A DNA stretch of 64,000 nt. Origin: Saprospiraceae bacterium. GTDB lineage: Bacteria; Bacteroidota; Bacteroidia; Chitinophagales; Saprospiraceae. Every line of letters starts with the position of its first letter. The stretch's first letter is position 1. Of the stretch, positions 37,753-45,808 are shown piece after piece. Both the position numbers and the translations under genes were made by a program. The notes under the pieces were generated by a model. The model saw only the letters and a list, made by a program, of their open reading frames with translations. It had not been told where the DNA came from and did not search any database. The stretch spans positions 428,743 through 492,742 of the forward strand of contig JAGNXB010000001.1 of assembly GCA_017985675.1 (NCBI GenBank), written 5' to 3'.

Positions 37753-39039
37753 ATGAAGGAATTGCAAGCTATCAAACAACGCTTCGGCGTGATTACCCAG
37801 TCAGCTCTACTGGAACAAGCATTGGATACGGCAAGACGTGTTGCGCCAACAGATCTGACCGTGTTAATCACTGGTGAATCCGGAGTCGGAAAGGAAGTGT
37901 TTTCAAAAATCATCCACAACCTCAGTCCCAGGAAGCATAATCCTTTCATTGCAATAAATTGTGGGGCCATACCTGAAGGTACGATCAACAGTGAGCTATT
38001 CGGGCATGAAAAAGGTGCTTTCACAGGAGCTACAGGTGATCGAAAAGGATACTTTGAAACAGTTAATGGAGGCACTATTTTCCTGGATGAGATTGCTGAA
38101 ATGCCTTTGGATACACAGTCATTTCTACTTAGGGTACTTGAAAGTGGGGAATTCATACGCGTCGGATCCAGTCAAATCATGAAAACGGATGTACGGGTCG
38201 TAGCGGCTACAAACGTTGACCTTCGTGATCGGATACGGAAGGGAAAGTTTAGGGATGATTTGTATTACCGGTTAAACACGGTTCCGATCATCATTCCAGC
38301 ATTGCGTGATCGAAAAGAAGATATCATGCTGTTATTCAGGAAGTTTAGTGTAGATTTCGCTGAAAAATACAGATCACCGTCAATCCAATTGGACGATGAA
38401 TCCAAACAAATATTAGGTAGCTATTACTGGCCGGGTAATGTTCGCGAACTAAAAAATGTTGCAGAGCAACTTTCTGTACTTTCTGAAAAGAAGAGTATAG
38501 ATCGGGTTGATCTCGAACATCTCTTGCCTCATTTGTTTCAACGACATTTACCTGCAATTGCCTTACAGGATCAGACTGATGGAGCCACTACAATGCAAGA
38601 ACGTGAAATTCTCTATAAACTACTTTTTGATATGAAAAATGATATTTCAGATCTTAAAAAGTTGGTTTTTGAGTTGATTAGGTCCAATGATTTGCAAGTA
38701 GCTGACCCTAGACCGTTTTTGGCTTTACAGTCGCCATCCAACCGAGAACAGGATCTGTCAAACTACAGGCCCGGATATTATGAATCAAATCTAGCTGAAC
38801 AACACAGTTTTGATTCCGGTGATCTTCAAACACATCGTCCGTATATAGTAGATACCCCCACCTTAAAGCATGATAGCCTGGAAGTGTTGGATGAGAGTCT
38901 TCGTATTGAAGGAATGGAAAAAGACCTTATCAGGAAATCTCTACAAAAACACCGAGGGCGACGTAAGGATGCAGCGGACGAGCTAGGCATATCCGAACGG
39001 ACATTGTACCGAAAGATCAAACAATATGACCTCAACTGA
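37753..39039 (+). CDS. Sigma-54-interacting transcriptional activator without receiver domain
   Basis: 428-residue bacterial enhancer-binding protein. The AAA+ domain begins almost at the N-terminus: Walker A GESGVGKE (41-48), the sigma-54 contact loop GAFTGA (88-93), Walker B TIFLDEIAEM, and the arginine-finger region RFRDDLYYRLN. A linker of roughly 140 residues leads to a Fis-type helix-turn-helix at the C-terminus (RRKDAADELGISERTLYRKI). No response-regulator, GAF or PAS sensor is present, so activity must be controlled by a partner or by expression. It sits between miaB (9 bases) and the lptE-like gene (14-base overlap), an order that I recall as common in Bacteroidota. Confidence 0.92.
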   Translation: MKELQAIKQRFGVITQSALLEQALDTARRVAPTDLTVLITGESGVGKEVFSKIIHNLSPRKHNPFIAINCGAIPEGTINSELFGHEKGAFTGATGDRKGYFETVNGGTIFLDEIAEMPLDTQSFLLRVLESGEFIRVGSSQIMKTDVRVVAATNVDLRDRIRKGKFRDDLYYRLNTVPIIIPALRDRKEDIMLLFRKFSVDFAEKYRSPSIQLDDESKQILGSYYWPGNVRELKNVAEQLSVLSEKKSIDRVDLEHLLPHLFQRHLPAIALQDQTDGATTMQEREILYKLLFDMKNDISDLKKLVFELIRSNDLQVADPRPFLALQSPSNREQDLSNYRPGYYESNLAEQHSFDSGDLQTHRPYIVDTPTLKHDSLEVLDESLRIEGMEKDLIRKSLQKHRGRRKDAADELGISERTLYRKIKQYDLN

Positions 39040-39568
39040 ACAAATCTACAATCCACCTCATATTAATATTTCAGGAGTCCTGAAATTGTTATTGGCATGT
39101 TTGCTCCTGATGCCACACTGGCAATGTTACAATTTCAAAGGCATTTCAATTCCAGAGGGGGCGAAAAATTTTTACATTAAAAATTTTGAAGATATCAGTG
39201 ACTTGCAACTCCCCAATTATAACATTACGTTTACGGAGGCCCTAAAAGATAAAATTAGAAATGAATCGCGGCTAAAATGGAATGAAACAGCTCCGGATAT
39301 TGAATTTTCAGGAAAAGTCATTGGGTTTTCCGTATCCGCTGTAGCGCCTATAGCAGGAGCAACTACTGCCTTCAACAGGCTTGAAGTAACAGTTGAAGTG
39401 ACCTATACTAACCATTTGGATCCGAAAGCTAATTGGACAAAAAAATTCTCGCAATTTGATAATTTTGATGCCCAACAAAACTTATTGGAAGCACAGACTC
39501 AGATCCTTCCAGGCATAACAACTTTGTTGACGGAGTACATTTTTAACGCGGCATTTACAGACTGGTGA
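39026..39568 (+). CDS. lptE: LptE-like lipopolysaccharide-assembly protein
   Basis: 180-residue exported protein resembling Bacteroidota LptE, the outer-membrane partner of LptD in lipopolysaccharide transport. A hydrophobic segment (about 18-29) is followed by CYNFKGISIPEGAKNFYIKNFED, equivalent to the C-Y-S-F-T-G start of mature LptE, and by the NRLEVTVEVTYTN strand pair. The candidate lipidated cysteine Cys34 is preceded by HWQ, which is not a canonical lipobox; Cys25 in LLAC fits the lipobox better but lies in the hydrophobic core. It overlaps the sigma-54 activator gene by 14 bases. Family assignment is by recall of the motif, not a search. Confidence 0.75.
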   Translation: MTSTEQIYNPPHINISGVLKLLLACLLLMPHWQCYNFKGISIPEGAKNFYIKNFEDISDLQLPNYNITFTEALKDKIRNESRLKWNETAPDIEFSGKVIGFSVSAVAPIAGATTAFNRLEVTVEVTYTNHLDPKANWTKKFSQFDNFDAQQNLLEAQTQILPGITTLLTEYIFNAAFTDW

Positions 39569-39690
39569 TCGGTGAAATGAGGAATTAATGAACAGATTTA
39601 CAGTAGTTAACGCTTGAATCTCCACATTATAGGATGAACTTCTTACATTGCTTTCGCAGAAAATGCTAATTTAGCGGCTCTTAGCCGATT

Positions 39691-40659
39691 ATGGATAAAG
39701 TCTGGTTTCAACATTGTATCTCAGGATTGCTATCCTTGTCAGGCATTCAACAGAATGACCTGCGAGATGTCTGTGAACGTTATCCATATCAGGCAAATAT
39801 GCGTTATATCCTGGGTTTGAAAGCTACATCAACTCAGCACAAAAACAAATCGGGACTCAATCCTGAAGCTTTGGACGTTCCTGATCGTAAAGCATTATTT
39901 TTACAATTAGGACTTGGGCCGATTTTACCTAATTTGGAATTGGACAAAGGATTGGAGACGCAAAAGACGATGATAGGTACAGCATCGACAGAAAAGCCAA
40001 ATCTTCGTGCCGAACGATTACTTTTACTACCTAAATATGTAAAACCTGAAACAGCGATAGAAGAAATCGAGGAGTATGAAGATGAATTGGCAGGCCTGGA
40101 AGATCGTTTATTAGCCCATTTTTCAGAAGACTATATCAAGGAACAACAGAATGCCATGGATATGTCGGAACGTGAAAAGAGCAGCCCCCCACCCAAAATG
40201 CCTCTCTTGGATAAAATAAATAAGTCCCTCAACCAGAGTGCATTTGGCCAAAATGTTTCAGCCCAATCACCCATTAAGACAGGGTTTATCCAGTGGCTTG
40301 AACAATTTAAATTTACAGCAACAAGTGCTACGATCCTCCAGGACAGTCCCGAAATCCCGGCATCCTTGGTTGATGTGACACCTAAAGATGAAACAATCAT
40401 TGGTGATACACACACTGAAAAAAAGGATTCAACTGGGTCGAAGAAAAAAAAGAAAAAAAGAAAGGAAGCAAAACTTCTTGCAAAGGCAAGTGTCAAAAAG
40501 AGCAATGAAATAGCCACAGAAACACTTGCAGCATTGCTTGCAAGACAGGGACATCATGAACAGGCCTTAGCAATGTATGAACGGCTAATTTTGTTGTTTC
40601 CGGAAAAAAAGTCTACCTTTGCCGCTCAAATCGCAAAAATCAAAAGAAAGCAGATATGA
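39691..40659 (+). CDS. Hypothetical protein with C-terminal TPR-like helix pair and polylysine run
   Basis: 322 residues, cytosolic, no signal peptide. The N-terminal part (about 1-50) is helical (RYPYQANMRYILGLKA), the middle is acidic and low-complexity, and residues 251-258 are KKKKKKRK within a basic stretch. The C-terminus (about 275-322) forms a TPR-like unit (ALLARQGHHEQALAMYERLILLFPEKKSTFAAQIAKI). The function is unknown. Its stop overlaps the secG start by 4 bases (ATGA), so translation of secG is coupled to it. Possibly an accessory to Sec function, which is only inferred from position. Confidence 0.75.
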   Translation: MDKVWFQHCISGLLSLSGIQQNDLRDVCERYPYQANMRYILGLKATSTQHKNKSGLNPEALDVPDRKALFLQLGLGPILPNLELDKGLETQKTMIGTASTEKPNLRAERLLLLPKYVKPETAIEEIEEYEDELAGLEDRLLAHFSEDYIKEQQNAMDMSEREKSSPPPKMPLLDKINKSLNQSAFGQNVSAQSPIKTGFIQWLEQFKFTATSATILQDSPEIPASLVDVTPKDETIIGDTHTEKKDSTGSKKKKKKRKEAKLLAKASVKKSNEIATETLAALLARQGHHEQALAMYERLILLFPEKKSTFAAQIAKIKRKQI

Positions 40660-40913
40660 TCAATCTACTCACTATCCTGATCGTCCTAATTAGCTTACTC
40701 CTTATTGGCGCTATCCTTATTCAAAATCCTAAAGGCGGAGGAGTAGACTCAACTTTTGGAGGTGCTGCAACCAATCAAATGTTAGGTGCATCCAGATCTG
40801 CTGACTTTATAGAAAAAGCAACTTGGATATTAGCTGCCTCCTTGTTGATTCTTTGTGTCATTACCTCATTAGTCGTTGGCAATGGTTCTCAAGAGGTTCT
40901 CTTGAGCCAATAA
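40656..40913 (+). CDS. secG: Preprotein translocase subunit SecG
   Basis: 85-residue inner-membrane subunit of the SecYEG channel with two transmembrane helices (about 3-22 and 55-75) linked by a loop with the family motif LIQNPKGGGVDSTFGG and NQMLGASRSADFIEKATW. It overlaps the previous gene by 4 bases and is followed by a strong terminator. Confidence 0.93.
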   Translation: MINLLTILIVLISLLLIGAILIQNPKGGGVDSTFGGAATNQMLGASRSADFIEKATWILAASLLILCVITSLVVGNGSQEVLLSQ

Positions 40914-40944
40914 TTTTTAAATACGACCCCACTAAGGACTTTAT

Positions 40945-40983
40945 AAAGGAAAAGCCTGACATAGTTTGTCAGGCTTTTCCTTT
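40945..40983 (+). terminator. Terminator after secG
   Basis: 17-bp perfect stem (40945-40961 with 40967-40983) with loop TAGTT. It closes the miaB-to-secG run and separates it from groS-groL. Confidence 0.88.
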
Positions 40984-41132
40984 TCATCCATTCTCCTTTA
41001 TGACAATTTGACAATTCAACCATTCTCCATTGGCAGCAATTTCTGCTAATTTGGCAGTATATCCACGTTGGCACATTGTGTGATGGCTTCAAGTATCAAC
41101 AAATAATTTCTTTAACCAAATTGTAAACTTAT

Positions 41133-41396
41133 ATGAAGCCGATTAACGATCGCGTGGTGGTTAAGCCAGCACCTGCAGAGGAGAAAACCAAGGGCGGGAT
41201 TATCATCCCCGACACCGCTAAGGAAAAACCACAACGTGGGGAAGTAATAGCAGTTGGACCGGGTAAAGATGGTAACCTAATGACTGTCACTGTTGGCGAC
41301 ATAGTTCTTTACGGTAAATATGCCGGTCAGGAATTAAATTATGAAGGTCAGGATTATCTGATCATGCGTGAAGACGACATTTTGGTTGTTCTTTAA
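41133..41396 (+). CDS. groS: Co-chaperonin GroES
   Basis: 87-residue heptameric lid of the GroEL chamber. Signature [19 protein letters not shown], the mobile loop around [15 protein letters not shown], and the C-terminal [23 protein letters not shown]. It is 32 bases upstream of groL. No CIRCE element is visible upstream; a TAATTTGG about 80 bases upstream is a one-mismatch -7 box. Confidence 0.97.
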   Translation: MKPINDRVVVKPAPAEEKTKGGIIIPDTAKEKPQRGEVIAVGPGKDGNLMTVTVGDIVLYGKYAGQELNYEGQDYLIMREDDILVVL

Positions 41397-41428
41397 TTAT
41401 TTTCTAATTCAAACAAACACACTACTCA

Positions 41429-43063
41429 ATGGCTAAGCAAATCACATTTGATACCGATGCCCGGGAAAAACTGAAAGCCGGGATTGATGCCCTTTCTAAT
41501 GCAGTAAAGGTTACTCTTGGTCCGAAAGGGCGAAATGTCATCATCCAGAAAAGTTTTGGCGCACCCTCTATTACGAAGGATGGTGTTACTGTAGCGAAAG
41601 AGATCGAATTATCCGATCCTATTGAAAATATGGGTGCCCAGATGGTTAAAGAGGTTGCATCCAAAACAGCTGATGCTGCTGGTGACGGTACGACAACTGC
41701 AACCGTTCTTGCACAAGCTATGGTTACTGCCGGCTTAAAAAGTGTAGCTGCTGGAGCTAATCCTATGGATCTTAAGCGCGGTATGGACAAAGCAGTAACT
41801 GCAGTAGTTGCTCATTTGAAAGAGCACAGTGAGGTAATCGGAACCGATCTGAAAAAAATCCAGCAGGTGGCTGCAATTTCTGCCAACAATGACGAAGAGA
41901 TTGGGCATTTGATTGCTGATGCAATGAAGCGGGTTACTAAAGATGGCGTAATTACGGTCGAAGAAGCTAAAGGAACGAATACCTATGTCGAAGAAGTAAT
42001 GGGTATGCAGTTTGATAGAGGTTATCTCTCTCCATATTTCGTTACCAACGCGGAGAATATGACAGCGGAATACGATAATCCCCTTATTTTAATTCATGAC
42101 AAAAAGATCAGCAATATGCAAGATATCCTGCCTATCCTTGAAAAGGTAGTAGGTGCAGGACGTCCATTGTTGATAATCGCTGAAGATATTGATAGCCAGG
42201 CACTTGGTGTATTGGTTGTGAATCGTCTGCGTGCTGGACTTAAAATCGTTGCAGTTAAAGCTCCTGGATTTGGGGATCGTCGTAAAGCTATGCTTGAGGA
42301 TATAGCTACACTCACTGGCGGTACTGTAATATCCGAAGAACAAGGTTATAAACTGGAAAATACTGAACTAACTCACCTGGGCAGTGCTGAAAAGATTAGT
42401 ATAGATAAGGATAATACTACAGTAGTAAACGGAAGAGGTGAGGATGATGCCATTAAATCCCGCATCAACCAGATCAAACAGCAGATCGAATCAACTACAT
42501 CTGACTATGATCGCGAAAAGCTACAGGAACGTCTTGCTAAGTTAGCAGGTGGTGTTGCTGTGCTTTATGTTGGTGCTATGACCGAAGTGGAGATGAAGGA
42601 GAAAAAAGACCGTGTTGATGATGCGCTTGCTGCCACACGTGCAGCCGTTGAAGAAGGTATCGTTGTTGGCGGTGGTGTAGCACTCGTTCGTGCAATAGAC
42701 GGTCTGGACAATGTAAATGCCATCAATGAAGACGAAAAGACAGGTGTTGCTATCGTCAAACGTGCATTGGAAGCTCCAGTACGCATTATTGCAGAAAATG
42801 CAGGTGTCGAAGGATCCGTTGTTTTGATGAACATCCGCGAAAAGAAGGGCTCATACGGCTTCAACGCACGTACTGAGGAGTATGAGGACCTCAAAAAGGC
42901 AGGTGTGATCGACCCATTGAAAGTAACCAGGATCGCTCTTGAAAATGCTTCGTCTATTGCAGGCATGGTTCTAACTACAGAATGTGTGATCAATGATTTG
43001 CCCGAACCTAAGGAGCCTGCTGGACATGGAATGCCTCCGGGTGGAATGGGTGGTATGATGTAA
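41429..43063 (+). CDS. groL: Chaperonin GroEL
   Basis: 544-residue ATP-dependent chaperonin subunit that forms a double heptameric ring. The family signature [14 protein letters not shown] is present, with the ATP-binding [11 protein letters not shown] near residue 85. The C-terminus ends PPGGMGGMM, the usual GGM-rich tail. No SD-like sequence precedes the ATG, and the 32-base spacer is A-rich. A terminator follows. Confidence 0.98.
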   Translation: MAKQITFDTDAREKLKAGIDALSNAVKVTLGPKGRNVIIQKSFGAPSITKDGVTVAKEIELSDPIENMGAQMVKEVASKTADAAGDGTTTATVLAQAMVTAGLKSVAAGANPMDLKRGMDKAVTAVVAHLKEHSEVIGTDLKKIQQVAAISANNDEEIGHLIADAMKRVTKDGVITVEEAKGTNTYVEEVMGMQFDRGYLSPYFVTNAENMTAEYDNPLILIHDKKISNMQDILPILEKVVGAGRPLLIIAEDIDSQALGVLVVNRLRAGLKIVAVKAPGFGDRRKAMLEDIATLTGGTVISEEQGYKLENTELTHLGSAEKISIDKDNTTVVNGRGEDDAIKSRINQIKQQIESTTSDYDREKLQERLAKLAGGVAVLYVGAMTEVEMKEKKDRVDDALAATRAAVEEGIVVGGGVALVRAIDGLDNVNAINEDEKTGVAIVKRALEAPVRIIAENAGVEGSVVLMNIREKKGSYGFNARTEEYEDLKKAGVIDPLKVTRIALENASSIAGMVLTTECVINDLPEPKEPAGHGMPPGGMGGMM

Positions 43064-43087
43064 TAAGTCCTCGCTTCTAAAAATAAG

Positions 43088-43117
43088 GCCTCCCGGTAAT
43101 GCCGGGGGGCTTTTTTT
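43088..43117 (+). terminator. Terminator after groL
   Basis: 9-bp GC-rich stem (43088-43096 with 43102-43110, one T-G pair), loop TAATG, followed by seven T. Confidence 0.88.
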
Positions 43118-43216
43118 GTAGTATAATCATGTGCCCCGGATCCATTTAATGAGCAAGTTTAAATAATGCTCACTGACTAACAGTAACCATGTTACTGTAC
43201 CTTAGCCGTGCAATAA

Positions 43217-43224
43217 TATCTTTG
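43217..43224 (+). promoter_or_regulatory. Promoter -7 box abutting purB start
   Basis: TATCTTTG, a perfect -7 consensus, with only two bases between the box and the purB ATG at 43227. At the normal distance transcription would start at or just after that ATG, so the mRNA may be leaderless or the box may be fortuitous. Confidence 0.5.
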
Positions 43225-43226
43225 TT

Positions 43227-44558
43227 ATGTTACATGCTATTTCTCCTGTTGATGGCCGATATGCCGATAAAACACGTCAATTACAACCTTATTTTTCAGA
43301 ATTTGCACTTATCCAGTACCGGGTTAGAGTAGAAATCGTTTATTTCCAGGCTCTTGCGAGTATAGACATACTTGACATTCCAGATAGTGTCCTTCAAAGT
43401 CTTACAGATATTTGGACTATGTTCACTGAGGCTGACGCGTTGAAAATCAAGGAGATCGAGCGTAAAACGAACCATGATGTAAAGGCGGTTGAATATTTTT
43501 TAAGGAACGCACTTACGGATCGAGGGTTAGGAGAGCACATCGAATTTATTCATTTCGGATTGACCTCTCAAGATATTAACAATACGGCAATCCCCTTATC
43601 ACTAAAGGAAGCAGCAACATCTGTTTTGTTGCCAGAAATCCAAGCTATAATAACTGATTTAAAGATATTGGCCACCACCTGGAAGGACGTGCCTATGTTG
43701 GCAAGGACACATGGACAACCGGCCTCCCCCACTCTTTTGGGTAAAGAAATGATGGTGTTTGTAGAACGACTGGAGAAACAAAAAGTACTATTCGAAGCCA
43801 TTCCATATGCTGCTAAATTTGGAGGAGCGACAGGTAACTTTAATGCGCATCATGTAGCCTATCCTAATATTAATTGGCCACAATTTTCGGACACTTTCTG
43901 CAAGTCTCTGGGACTTGAACGTTCCCAGTTTACAACCCAGATCGAACATTATGATATGTTGGCAGCTCATTTTCAATCCTTGTCCAGGATAAATACTATT
44001 TTCATTGACATGTGCAGGGATATATGGGCTTATATATCAATGGATTATTTTAGGCAACTTGTTGTAAAAGATGAAGTAGGATCTTCTGCCATGCCCCATA
44101 AGGTCAACCCGATAGATTTTGAAAACGCAGAAGGAAATCTCGGCATTGCAAATGCCTTATGTGGTTTCTTAGCTGAAAAATTACCAATTTCCCGATTGCA
44201 GCGCGATTTGACAGACTCCACAGTCCTACGAAATATAGGTATGCCTTATGCGCATAGCTTGATTGCACTCCAATCTATTCGGAAAGGGCTTTCAAAGCTT
44301 ATCTTGAATGATGACCAAATTGCAAGGGATCTAGAGGTCAATTGGTCTGTTCTTGCAGAACCTATCCAAACAATTCTGCGCAGAGAACGCTATCCGGATC
44401 CTTATAATGCACTAAAAACATTAACTCGCGGTCAAAGCAAATTAACCCGAGAAACTTTAAACTATTTTATTGATAACCTGGATATCACCAATACGGTCAA
44501 GGAAGAACTTCGCCAACTGAAACCGGAAATATATACGGGTGTCCATCCTCAATACTAA
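43227..44558 (+). CDS. purB: Adenylosuccinate lyase
   Basis: Cleaves succinyl-AICAR and adenylosuccinate in purine synthesis. 443 residues with the N-terminal AISPVDGRYADKTRQL, the catalytic histidine region TSQDINNTA and ARTHGQPASPT, and the fumarase/lyase signature SSAMPHKVNPIDFENAEGN. The ATG at 43227 leaves only four residues before the conserved ISPVDGRY, so no later start is possible. The convergent purM gene ends 45 bases away, so two purine genes face each other. Confidence 0.96.
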   Translation: MLHAISPVDGRYADKTRQLQPYFSEFALIQYRVRVEIVYFQALASIDILDIPDSVLQSLTDIWTMFTEADALKIKEIERKTNHDVKAVEYFLRNALTDRGLGEHIEFIHFGLTSQDINNTAIPLSLKEAATSVLLPEIQAIITDLKILATTWKDVPMLARTHGQPASPTLLGKEMMVFVERLEKQKVLFEAIPYAAKFGGATGNFNAHHVAYPNINWPQFSDTFCKSLGLERSQFTTQIEHYDMLAAHFQSLSRINTIFIDMCRDIWAYISMDYFRQLVVKDEVGSSAMPHKVNPIDFENAEGNLGIANALCGFLAEKLPISRLQRDLTDSTVLRNIGMPYAHSLIALQSIRKGLSKLILNDDQIARDLEVNWSVLAEPIQTILRRERYPDPYNALKTLTRGQSKLTRETLNYFIDNLDITNTVKEELRQLKPEIYTGVHPQY

Positions 44559-44602
44559 AACTAAAGCTAAAAAACAAAGGATAATGATCCGATCAACGGG
44601 GG

Positions 44603-45787
44603 CTATTCTCCATAGTTGTAATGCAGACCTTCAAAGTGAATTTCAACTGAAGGGGAGTTGGCTGGAATTACTTCACCAGTTATTTGTGCATCAATGTTCA
44701 TCGCTTTAGCGATTTGCAGAATGTCCTCTACTACTTCAGGTAAACAGTAACATTCAAGCCTTTGGCCCATATTAAACACTTGAAACATTTCTTTATAATC
44801 CGCTTTACTCTCCCTTTGAATAAGACGAAAGACAGGAGGTATAGGTAAAAGATTAGATTTTACGACTTTACCTTCACCTATGAATTTACCCACTTTTGTT
44901 TGGCCGCCACCAGTACAATGGATTAGTCCTTTAATCCCTTGACCCGACTCTTTTACCAATTTTGCAATCAATGGCAGGTAAGTCCGTGTAGGCGAGAGCA
45001 ATAATTGGCCTACTGTAAATTGGCCTTCGTCGAATGCTACCGTATCGGTCAAATTATATTGACCGGAGTATACAACTTGGTCTGGTGTTTGGGGCGCATA
45101 GCTTTCAGGATATATTTGGGCATACGAACGAGCTAAGACATCATGTCGAGCGGAAGTCAATCCATTACTACCTATTCCGCTATTATACGTTTGTTCATAG
45201 ACAGATTGGCCATAAGATGCAAATCCGACTATCACCAAACCAGGCCGAATATCATTGACGAGTACTTGACTCCTGGGTAGTCTGCCAAAAGTGCTATAGC
45301 CCACATCAATCGTACGTATGATATCCCCTACATCGGCTGTCTCTCCACCAGCTGTATAAATATCTATATCCCAGCTCTTCATTTTTTGGGTAAACCCATC
45401 CAGCCATTGAATTAACCTAGCGATGACCTCCCCACTTATCAAATGTTTGTTTCTTGCAATGGTTGATGATACAAGAATATTTGTAGTACATCCTACACAG
45501 GCCATATCATCAAGATTCATTACAAGTGCATCTTGGGCTATGCCATCCCAAACAGAAACGTCGCCTGTTTCTTTCCAATAAAGATAAGCCAGACTTGTTT
45601 TAGTGCCGGCAGTATCTGCGTGCATCACATTACAAAACGCTGTATCGCCACCAGCTATATCTGGCAAAATTTTGCAAAAAGCTGTGGGGAAAAGGCCTTG
45701 ATCAAGCCCTTTGATTGCTGCATGGACCTCTTCCTTGCCAGAAGAAACGCCACGAAGTGCATACTTGTCAGCTCTCATCGATCCCAT
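44603..45787 (-). CDS. purM: Phosphoribosylformylglycinamidine cyclo-ligase (AIR synthase)-like
   Basis: ATP-dependent ring closure giving 5-aminoimidazole ribonucleotide in purine synthesis. 394 residues of the AIR synthase/PurM fold: VMNLDDMACVGCT (the metal/ATP aspartates), TAGGETADVGDIIRT, and the C-terminal HCTGGGQTKVGKFI in place of the usual HITGGG. The sequence is more diverged from textbook PurM than other genes here, as in other Bacteroidota. It is convergent with purB. An in-frame ATG at 45778 is an alternative start. Confidence 0.86.
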   Translation of the reverse strand: MGSMRADKYALRGVSSGKEEVHAAIKGLDQGLFPTAFCKILPDIAGGDTAFCNVMHADTAGTKTSLAYLYWKETGDVSVWDGIAQDALVMNLDDMACVGCTTNILVSSTIARNKHLISGEVIARLIQWLDGFTQKMKSWDIDIYTAGGETADVGDIIRTIDVGYSTFGRLPRSQVLVNDIRPGLVIVGFASYGQSVYEQTYNSGIGSNGLTSARHDVLARSYAQIYPESYAPQTPDQVVYSGQYNLTDTVAFDEGQFTVGQLLLSPTRTYLPLIAKLVKESGQGIKGLIHCTGGGQTKVGKFIGEGKVVKSNLLPIPPVFRLIQRESKADYKEMFQVFNMGQRLECYCLPEVVEDILQIAKAMNIDAQITGEVIPANSPSVEIHFEGLHYNYGE

Positions 45788-45808
45788 TTGTTGTTGAAAT
45801 AACGTTGA

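Noticed and set aside
37683..38156. 157-residue minus-strand frame inside the sigma-54 activator gene
   Set aside because: Entirely antisense to conserved AAA+ coding sequence; no promoter or motif.
40131..40517. 128-residue minus-strand frame with a polyphenylalanine run
   Set aside because: Mirror image of the lysine run in the 322-residue protein; no support as a gene.
41020..41090. TTGGCA/TTGGCAC repeats before groS, considered as a sigma-54 -24/-12 promoter
   Set aside because: The GG and GC elements are not at the strict 10-base spacing, and the -12 GC is missing in the best candidate.
42565..42993. 142-residue minus-strand frame inside groL
   Set aside because: Shadow of a highly conserved chaperonin gene.
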